Origin: Candidatus Goldiibacteriota bacterium
Lineage (GTDB): Bacteria > Oederibacteriota > PGYV01 > DSYL01
NCBI GenBank assembly: GCA_026418955.1
Contig: JAOAAI010000194.1
Span: forward strand, 1-5,821
Direction of reading: 5' to 3'
DNA length: 5,821 nucleotides
Part shown: piece after piece, positions 1 through 4,911 of the stretch
How the letters are laid out: each line of letters begins with the position of its first letter
Numbering within the stretch: position 1 is the stretch's first letter
The notes under the pieces: model-generated
Told to the model about the DNA's origin: nothing
What the model saw: the letters and a program-made list of their open reading frames with translations, nothing else
The model's database searches: none
Translations under genes and position numbers: made by a program

Positions 1-256
1 TATTTCCAACACAAATTGATTGAGGACTTATGACTCGCTGACCAGGAGAAGCAGTAACCACATATCTACTTTTCCATGTGTTATAATTATTCAATAAATT
101 AGAAGCACTATAGGAAGTAATCCTAATACCGTATGAATATGATCTATCAATTGGAAATGGATAATTTGTTCCAGAAAAAATAAAAGAGAAAATTAATAGA
201 ACGAAAAAAAAGATAGAAATAATATATTTTATTAGTTTGATTTTTATTAATTTCAC
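1..256 (-). CDS. Secreted glycoside hydrolase, GH8-like (N-terminal part only, cut by window edge)
   Basis: The frame opens with GTG at 256-254 and stays open through base 1, giving 85 residues. Residues 1-30 form a signal peptide: a Lys-rich start (KLIKIKLIKY) followed by a Phe/Ile/Leu core ending near FSGT. The mature part begins NYPFPIDRSYSYGI and later has NTWKSRYVV and QRVISP. This order, YPFP / YxYGI / a short helix / W-K-S-x-Y / RV-x-x-P, is how the N-terminus of GH8 endoglucanases and related enzymes reads just before their TVSEGxGYGM motif, which would fall just outside the window. GH8 enzymes hydrolyse beta-1,4-glucans, xylan or chitosan outside the cytoplasm with an inverting mechanism. 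The start is supported by an upstream GGGTGGTGAT stretch (about 266-275) close to the consensus ribosome-binding sequence; no in-frame ATG lies nearby. The catalytic residues are not visible, so the family call is from memory of the motif pattern and the substrate is unknown. The gene itself is very likely real. Confidence 0.62.
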   Translation of the reverse strand, partial: MKLIKIKLIKYIISIFFFVLLIFSFIFSGTNYPFPIDRSYSYGIRITSYSASNLLNNYNTWKSRYVVTASPGQRVISPQSICVGN

Positions 257-371
257 AAAATTATCACCACCCTTAATTTTTTATTAATAAAATTATTTAG
301 TTAAATAAATAAATTAAATTTACATAATATATTATATATTAAATTTTTTAAATTGTCAAATAAAATTAAAT
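257..371. other. A+T-rich leader and promoter region between the IS relic and the GH8-like gene
   Basis: This non-coding stretch is almost pure A and T. Apart from the promoter at 331-359 and the ribosome-binding stretch near 266-275 I see no GC-containing hairpin, riboswitch-like block or sigma-factor operator. The last eight bases (364-371, AATTAAAT) match the bases just beyond the right end of the IS relic. Confidence 0.5.
331..359 (-). promoter_or_regulatory. Consensus sigma-70 promoter for the GH8-like gene
   Basis: Reading the minus strand, a perfect TTGACA (-35) lies at 359-354 and a perfect TATAAT (-10) at 336-331, separated by exactly 17 bases. Transcription would start near 324, leaving a leader of about 70 bases before the GTG at 256. 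TATAAT alone would mean little in such A+T-rich DNA, but the full hexamer pair with ideal spacing immediately upstream of a gene is convincing. The -35 box ends only about 12 bases from the apparent IS boundary at 372, so the promoter lies in host DNA and not in the element. Confidence 0.75.
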
Positions 372-1285
372 AGGAATTTGGGAATAAGGAAAGACATGGT
401 ATACACTTGAAAAAATTAAAAATATTGAATAAAGAAAGGCTAAATGCTCTTAAAAAAATAATAAAAGAAAAAAATAGAAAGGAAGAGAAAAGAAAAAATA
501 CAAGTCCTCAGGCGCTGAACAGGTAAAAATCCTCGCAGAATTACCCCAATGTCCCGATACCATAAGAAAAATATGGCGCCAGGCTGGCTTTAAACCAAGA
601 AAACGCCAGAAAAAATACGTCACTAAAAAAATTTTCCCAATATCAAAAAGTTGTTCTCACTATTTAAACAAATTGATATTGATGTGAAATATCTTAATGA
701 CTTTTTGCCTATGAAACGCTATAGCCTTCCTTTTTTCCAGTATACTATAAGAGAAGTTACTTTCACTTTGTCTTTTGGGATTTTGCTTATGAAATCGCCT
801 CTACAATTCCGTTATCTTCTTAAATTATATTATTCAATTCATCCTCTTTTTAGGTATAGATTTATCCTAAATTACTCTAAAACCCATAAACGGTGTGGAA
901 TTCATCGGTAATGTCAATGCCAAAAAAATATCTGTTTTCACAAAGACAGCCATGCATTACAATATTACTCATTCTACTATACCACGTGGTGTTCACAGAT
1001 TTTAAGCTGATGTGGACTTTACATAACATTAAAAAAATTGAATTCTTTGATATTGAAAACTTTTATGGATTGCAGGATTTTCTTAACAAAGCTTTTACTC
1101 ATCAACTTTTCTTTAATCTTTGCCATCTTAACACTTACAAAGAAAATCAAACTCTCTGGGATATCATTAATGAAAAAAAAAACCAGACCTATCCAAAAAT
1201 GTTTGTATGTTACCTCCGATTATTTTTGACAAAATGATTTCTAACAAGTATATGGCTAGTGTATACCATGTGTCTAATAATTCCT
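372..1285 (+). mobile_element. Decayed IS481-like insertion sequence with inverted ends
   Basis: Both ends carry the same 14-base core in inverted orientation, ACATGGTATACACT, at 394-407 on the plus strand and at 1271-1258 on the minus strand. The ungapped match extends outward to about 24 of 30 bases (378-407 against 1287-1258). Both outer tips also read AGGAATT when traced inward, at 372-378 and 1285-1279; aligning them needs an 8-base length difference in the left end. AATTAAAT occurs directly outside both tips (364-371 and 1286-1293) and is a candidate target duplication. The interior is a transposase relic of the rve/DDE type on the plus strand, opposite to all neighbouring genes. Several patches, for example 505-600, are richer in G and C than the surroundings, which fits an origin elsewhere. 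The length of about 0.9 kb suits a compact one-ORF IS481-group element. Exact end bases are uncertain by a few positions. Confidence 0.85.
378..407 (+). repeat. Left inverted repeat of the IS relic
   Basis: The inner 14 bases (394-407) are identical to the reverse complement of 1258-1271. The outer 16 match 10 of 16 without gaps. The probable original ATG of the transposase (396-398, reading M-V-Y-T) lies inside this repeat. Confidence 0.8.
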
Positions 1286-1287
1286 AA
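396..1287 (+). pseudogene. IS481-like DDE transposase, multiply frameshifted and stopped
   Basis: No single frame encodes the protein, but fragments in order spell a transposase. They are: NKERLNALKKIIKEKNRK (from about 407); EQVKILAELPQCPDTIRKIW (517 on, helix-turn-helix region) followed by RQAGFKPRKRQ; FKQIDIDVKYLND (663 on, holding the first catalytic Asp); RYSLPFFQYTIREV; AYEIASTIPLSS (785 on); LGIDLS-stop-ITLKPINGVEFIGNVNAK (850 on); HSTIPRGVHRF-stop-ADVD (970 on); FFDIENFYGLQDFLNKAF with HQLFFNL (1040 on); and MLPPIIFDKMISNK (1207 on). The reading frame shifts about six times, near 518, 650, 785, 820, 1030 and 1190, and TAA stops interrupt it at 868, 1003 and 1024. At 883-894 the family's TDNG motif now reads PING, so the second catalytic Asp is gone. 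The open frames at 651-911 and 893-1237 are fragments of this relic, not genes. The protein is certainly dead; the IS481 assignment rests on motif order and could be a neighbouring rve-type family. Confidence 0.88.
1258..1287 (-). repeat. Right inverted repeat of the IS relic
   Basis: This is the partner of 378-407, with a 14-base perfect core at 1258-1271. The last frame of the transposase relic reads through this repeat to a TAA at 1285-1287, so the coding region spanned the element from repeat to repeat. Confidence 0.8.
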
Positions 1288-1340
1288 TTAAATAAATTTT
1301 TAACTAAATTTCCCCAATCTTGCTGATTTTTAAAAAAATA
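1288..1340. other. Short intergenic stretch after the anti-sigma gene
   Basis: These 53 bases lie between the IS relic and the stop codon of the anti-sigma gene. They contain A/T runs but no GC-containing stem followed by a T-run on the minus strand, so I do not see an intrinsic terminator for the operon. The native downstream region may have been displaced by the IS insertion. Confidence 0.4.
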
Positions 1341-2306
1341 TTATTTAGTTACAATAATACTCTTTTTAATAACTCTTGTTCCAATCTGAATATATACGAA
1401 ATAAACCCCTTCGCTAACTATTTCATTTCTATCACTTTTTCCTTCCCATGTTGCTTCATATATTCCCCTTGATTTCTCTTCATTTAATATTTTACTCACA
1501 GGTCTTATATTTTTATCATAAATTACAATTTTAACAAAAGTTGTATCATCAACAATAAATCTTATTATTGCTTTATCTCCCTTTAATGGATTTATAACAT
1601 TATTAGCAACAATTGCCTTTTCCTGAATAAGTAATGGATTGTATGGAATAGGTGGAACAGGTGTTACTTTAGCAGCTACCATACCTGGTTGTATTGCATC
1701 AATTTTTTTAACATTATAATCTTGCCTAGGCTTTTCCTCAATTTTTTCTTCTTTAATTTCAATTGAATTCATGGCTGTTTTTATATCTTTTTCCTGTATT
1801 TGGTGATTATTCATAATATTTTCATGTTTATCCAAAATATTTGTATTTTTTTTGACAATTTCAGTTGTTGTTTTATCAGATTCATTATTTTTTTGTAATA
1901 TTTCATTACTTTTTATTTGTTGAGTAGTTATCTGTGATTCAACATTTGGAGGCAAATCAGACAATTTGACTATGTTATTATCAAATGTATTATATATAAG
2001 GAAGAGAGAAATAAAAAGAATAAGTCCAAAAGATGCTGCATATGCAAATATTCGGCCAAAATTAAATGAAAAAACTGGCTTTTTGTATACTTTTCCTAAT
2101 ATTTGGGACATTATTTTTTCTTCCAAAAATGGTGGAATATTATAAATAAGTGTTTCTGTTACATTTTTTATTTTTTCCATCTTTTTTAAATAAATATTAC
2201 AATTTTCACAGGTTTTGATATGAATATCTAACTGTATTTTATCATTATCAGATATTTCACCGTCTATATTTTCCATTATCAATTCTTTAAATTTTTTACA
2301 ATTCAT
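1341..2306 (-). CDS. Transmembrane zinc-finger anti-sigma factor with periplasmic FlgD-like Ig domain
   Basis: This 321-residue protein lies directly downstream of an ECF sigma gene and is most likely its membrane-bound antagonist. Residues 1-50 form a ZAS/zf-HC2 anti-sigma domain with the H-x3-C-x2-C zinc signature at His29, Cys33 and Cys36, plus Cys3. A single membrane helix spans about 86-106 (FAYAASFGLILFISLFLIY), preceded by basic residues, so the N-terminus should be cytoplasmic. Residues 107-230 are a long polar linker rich in Asn, Lys, Glu and Ile, followed by a Pro-rich patch (TPVPPIPYNP, about 215-224). Residues 240-321 match the FlgD-type Ig / T9SS type-A-like beta domain: IRFIVD..FVKIVIYD, YEATWEGKSDRNE, SEGVYFVYIQIG, then a terminal IKKSIIVTK strand. 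The ATG has a strong ribosome-binding site (GGAGAGG, about 2313-2319). The expected role is to hold the sigma factor until an envelope signal reaches the Ig domain. The signal is unknown. Confidence in the anti-sigma call is high and in the sensing role low. Confidence 0.86.
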   Translation of the reverse strand: MNCKKFKELIMENIDGEISDNDKIQLDIHIKTCENCNIYLKKMEKIKNVTETLIYNIPPFLEEKIMSQILGKVYKKPVFSFNFGRIFAYAASFGLILFISLFLIYNTFDNNIVKLSDLPPNVESQITTQQIKSNEILQKNNESDKTTTEIVKKNTNILDKHENIMNNHQIQEKDIKTAMNSIEIKEEKIEEKPRQDYNVKKIDAIQPGMVAAKVTPVPPIPYNPLLIQEKAIVANNVINPLKGDKAIIRFIVDDTTFVKIVIYDKNIRPVSKILNEEKSRGIYEATWEGKSDRNEIVSEGVYFVYIQIGTRVIKKSIIVTK

Positions 2307-2336
2307 ATTATTACCTCTCCTTTCATTAACATAAAT

Positions 2337-2364
2337 TAAGACAACATACTTATAAAAAAGTTTC
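2337..2364 (-). promoter_or_regulatory. Candidate ECF-type promoter before the anti-sigma gene
   Basis: On the minus strand, GAAACTT at 2364-2358 is followed after exactly 16 bases by TCTTA at 2341-2337. This resembles the RpoE-type pattern GGAACTT-N16-TCTGA. The start point would be near 2330, about 24 bases before the ATG at 2306, leaving room for the ribosome-binding site. The position, in the only sizeable gap of the operon and next to the ECF sigma gene, makes autoregulation plausible. One match cannot establish the site, and the sigma factor's own specificity is unknown. Confidence 0.4.
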
Positions 2365-2382
2365 GGTAGAAATTCATATATT

Positions 2383-2961
2383 TTAAATAATACCTTCCTT
2401 TTCCAGTTTATGTCTTAAATTTTCTCTTGCTCTAAATAGCTTTGATTTTACAGCAGGAACTGAGATTTTCATTATTTTTGCGATTTCCTCATACGACAAT
2501 CCATCAATATCCCTTAAAATTATTACTGTTCGCTGCTCAGCAGGTAACGTCTTTATGTTTTCATAAATTGCGTTTCGTAAATTTTTTTGTTTAAAAATAT
2601 TATCCGGTTCTTTTTCCTCATTCTCTCTTATATCTTCAATGATTTTTCTTGTCTCATCGTTCTCATCATCTATTTCTTCAACGACATTGGCTTTCAAACG
2701 TTTCATCTGCTTTAGTTTATTTTTACAGGTATTTACTGTAATTCTGTAAATCCATGTTGAAAGTTTACTATCGCCTCTGAATCTACTAAGATTATTAAAA
2801 ATATTAATAAATATTTCCTGAGTTACATCCTCTGCCTCTTGAGCATTTCTTAAAAAATTTCTTGAATGATTGTAAATTACATTCTTGTACTTTTTTATTA
2901 TTTCTCTAAAATATTCCTTTTCACCTTTAATTATTTTCCTTATCAATTCTTTTTCATCCAT
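2383..2961 (-). CDS. ECF (group IV) RNA polymerase sigma-70 factor, RpoE-like
   Basis: This 192-residue protein has just the two sigma domains expected of an ECF factor. Region 2 covers about 18-88: AEDVTQEIFINIF (43-55) is region 2.2, and STWIYRITVNTCKNKLK (68-84) covers the -10-reading part. Region 4 covers about 126-186, with the helix-turn-helix LSYEEIAKIMKISVPAVKSK at 155-174, preceded by LPAEQRTVIILRDIDG. The linker (about 90-122) is unusually long and strongly acidic (EEIDDENDE...). The protein directs RNA polymerase to a small regulon and should be controlled by the anti-sigma factor encoded 76 bases downstream. The ATG is 17 bases after the preceding barrel gene, so the two are probably co-transcribed. 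Its ribosome-binding site is weak (AGG about 9 bases upstream), consistent with translational coupling. The ECF family call is very secure; the target promoters are unknown. Confidence 0.95.
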   Translation of the reverse strand: MDEKELIRKIIKGEKEYFREIIKKYKNVIYNHSRNFLRNAQEAEDVTQEIFINIFNNLSRFRGDSKLSTWIYRITVNTCKNKLKQMKRLKANVVEEIDDENDETRKIIEDIRENEEKEPDNIFKQKNLRNAIYENIKTLPAEQRTVIILRDIDGLSYEEIAKIMKISVPAVKSKLFRARENLRHKLEKEGII

Positions 2962-2978
2962 TTTATTTTACCTGTCAT

Positions 2979-3884
2979 TTAATTGAAAATTATTGTAATC
3001 GTAAACATATGTACATTATCAGATAAAAAATACGGCTGATAGGAGTAATCAATCTTTAACTGTTGAAAAGTGACACCAGCTCCTAATGAAAGTCTACCTT
3101 CTTCTCTGCCAAATATATAGCCATATCTAAAAACAAAAAAATTCTGATGCATAACCTCAAGTCCAAATGATGTTTCACTACCTTCACTTTCATTTAAAAA
3201 AATACGTTCTTCAATTAATATATATATCTTATAAATATCCAAATAATGAAAAATTTCAGATGTATAACCCATGCGTGCTATAAAAGGATATAGACTTTGT
3301 TCTTTGAAATACGCTGTTGAAATTCCTAAATTTTCAAATGATAGTCCCAGTATATAATTTCTTTCGATATTTCTATATATGCACCCTAGATTAAATGTTA
3401 TGCCATAAACCGAGTTTTTATTAAATTTACTCAGAATCAGTTTTGCATTCATACCTGCGCTTATGTTCTCCTTTATATCAATTGAAAAAATTGAGCCCAA
3501 TAAAGTGTCATAATTTTCTATCTGTTCGATTGGATAACCATTTTCATCTGTTCTGTATAAATCACTATTGGCTGAAAATAAAAAATTAAATCCAATATTC
3601 GTCTTTTCGTTTAATGGAAATGCATAAAGTATATGTTCATAATAGGTATTAAAAACAGAGACAAAATGAGAAAATAAAATATGGGTTTTTTGTATACCAG
3701 AGAGTGTAGCTGGATTTACAATAGAAGCGCCAGGGTTGCTGTAATTTGCAGCATATGTATTTCCAAGAGATGTTTCTCTTGCCATTAAACTTACAAGTAA
3801 AAATTGTCCAGTGGTAAATGAATAAATGAAGTTTGAAAAAAAACAAAATAAAAATAATATAAAAAATTTTTTAATAAAATACAT
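2979..3884 (-). CDS. PorV/PorQ-type outer-membrane beta-barrel protein
   Basis: This 301-residue protein begins with a signal peptide (residues 1-22, MYFIKKFFILFLFCFFSNFI). The mature start TGQFLLVSLMARETSLGNTY, then AANYSNPGASIVNPATLSGI, is the family hallmark: a Gly/Ala-rich opening and the N-P-A-x-L motif (about residues 57-61). Alternating aromatic and polar strands follow to the end, which closes in a strand ending with Phe-Asn (FTITIIFN), as outer-membrane barrels often do. PorV itself is a component of type IX secretion, but many PorV/PorQ-like proteins in other phyla have no assigned function, so a role in protein export is only possible, not shown. The ATG lies 7 bases after the lacI-type stop codon and lacks a clear ribosome-binding site (TAAATGGCAA precedes it), suggesting translational coupling to the repressor gene. 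The start is supported by the signal peptide beginning right there. Confidence 0.78.
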   Translation of the reverse strand: MYFIKKFFILFLFCFFSNFIYSFTTGQFLLVSLMARETSLGNTYAANYSNPGASIVNPATLSGIQKTHILFSHFVSVFNTYYEHILYAFPLNEKTNIGFNFLFSANSDLYRTDENGYPIEQIENYDTLLGSIFSIDIKENISAGMNAKLILSKFNKNSVYGITFNLGCIYRNIERNYILGLSFENLGISTAYFKEQSLYPFIARMGYTSEIFHYLDIYKIYILIEERIFLNESEGSETSFGLEVMHQNFFVFRYGYIFGREEGRLSLGAGVTFQQLKIDYSYQPYFLSDNVHMFTITIIFN

Positions 3885-3891
3885 TTGCCAT

Positions 3892-4887
3892 TTATACAGA
3901 ATCTCTTATGATCAATTCAGGTTCAAAACTGATTATTTTATTCTCTGAGTCCGTCTTACCTTCAAGCATCTCAAGAAGTAATTCAAAAGAACGCATACCC
4001 ATCTGCATAATTGGCTGTCTTACTGTTGTAAGTGATGGAGTTGTTAAATTTGAAATATATACATCATCATAACCAACTATTCCTATATCATCAGGAATTC
4101 TAACACCTTTGTTTTTGGCAGCATCCATTATTCCTATGGCTGTTATATCACCGGCTCCACAAAAAATACCATCTATTTTATTATCCTTCTCAAGAATAAT
4201 GTCAAGTATTTCTTCTCCTTCTTCAAAGGAATAATTTAAAACATTGATTACATTATCTTCATTATATGGTATACCATATTTATTCAATGCCTCTTTATAA
4301 CCCTTTATTCTTTCTTCTGCATTCAATCCTTTTTCACCTACAACAAGTGCAATGTTTTTCCTACCTTTTTTAATCAAATACTCAGTGGCAAGAAATGCTC
4401 CTTTTATATTATTAAATTTCACAGTCGGTGCTCCTTCAACCAATTCTTCTATAAAAACTACAGGAACACCTTCCCTTTTGAAATCTTCAATAATTTTTGG
4501 ATCAGCCTTTAAACTAATAATAATAAGTCCATCAGCTCTTCTTTCATAATAAATTCTTTGCAATAAATCTGCCTCTTTTTCTTCTAGTCCTCTTGTTGAA
4601 TAAAGAATTAAATTGTACTGAGTGTTCCTGAGCACCTGTTCTATTCCACGTACCGATTCTAACGCAAAAAGTGAAGCAAAAAAGGAAGCCACTACTCCTA
4701 TATTATTTGTCTTTCCTTTAACCAAAGATCTACCTATATAATTTGGGTGATAATTCATCTCTTTTATTGCTTCCAAAACTTTTTCTCTTGTTTTCTGACT
4801 TATTTTTGGATTATTATTTATTACCATTGAAACAGTTGCAGGTGTTACACCAACTTTCTTTGCAACATCCTTTATTGTAACCCTCAT
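3892..4887 (-). CDS. LacI/GalR-family transcriptional repressor
   Basis: This is a complete 331-residue LacI-family regulator of normal length. Residues 2-25 are the classical helix-turn-helix (VTIKDVAKKVGVTPATVSMV, then INNN). Residues 47-60 (HPNYIGRSLVKGKT) are the hinge helix with the minor-groove-inserting Leu at 55. From residue 62 the periplasmic-binding-protein-like effector domain runs to the end, with GYDDVYISNLTTPSLTTVRQ near the C-terminus, the segment that lines the ligand cleft and dimer interface in relatives. Such proteins usually bind a sugar and control catabolic or transport genes; the sequence does not reveal which sugar. The ATG has an excellent ribosome-binding site (AAGGAGG, about 4897-4903), better than its neighbours. 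It sits between two outer-membrane barrel genes in the same operon, unusual company for a sugar repressor. No convincing palindromic operator is visible in the short gaps, so its target probably lies outside the window. Confidence 0.95.
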   Translation of the reverse strand: MRVTIKDVAKKVGVTPATVSMVINNNPKISQKTREKVLEAIKEMNYHPNYIGRSLVKGKTNNIGVVASFFASLFALESVRGIEQVLRNTQYNLILYSTRGLEEKEADLLQRIYYERRADGLIIISLKADPKIIEDFKREGVPVVFIEELVEGAPTVKFNNIKGAFLATEYLIKKGRKNIALVVGEKGLNAEERIKGYKEALNKYGIPYNEDNVINVLNYSFEEGEEILDIILEKDNKIDGIFCGAGDITAIGIMDAAKNKGVRIPDDIGIVGYDDVYISNLTTPSLTTVRQPIMQMGMRSFELLLEMLEGKTDSENKIISFEPELIIRDSV

Positions 4888-4911
4888 TTTTTAAGCCTCC
4901 TTTTTATAAAA

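Noticed and set aside
651..911. Open frame of 86 codons on the plus strand
   Set aside because: It is one frame of the broken transposase (FKQIDIDVKYLND, then out of frame after about 785); it has no ribosome-binding site and begins at a TTG inside the relic.
893..1237. Open frame of 114 codons on the plus strand
   Set aside because: Only its second half (FFDIENFYGLQDFLNKAF onward) is in the original transposase frame; the first half is out of frame relative to the conserved VEFIGNVNAK reading.
296..1308. 10-bp inverted match TTTAGTTAAA (296-305) and TTTAACTAAA (1299-1308) flanking the IS relic
   Set aside because: It is pure low-complexity A+T sequence outside the element ends; a chance match is likely and it does not extend.
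1310..1350. Possible terminator after the anti-sigma gene (A/T runs)
   Set aside because: The T-run on the minus strand is not preceded by a stable stem; such runs are common in this A+T-rich DNA.
3649..3846. 65-codon open frame on the minus strand inside the stand-alone barrel gene
   Set aside because: It is an alternative frame of a well-supported gene with signal peptide and family motifs, and has no independent signals.
4352..4549. 65-codon open frame antisense to the LacI-type gene
   Set aside because: It is a shadow of the repressor's coding strand with no ribosome-binding site or recognisable product.
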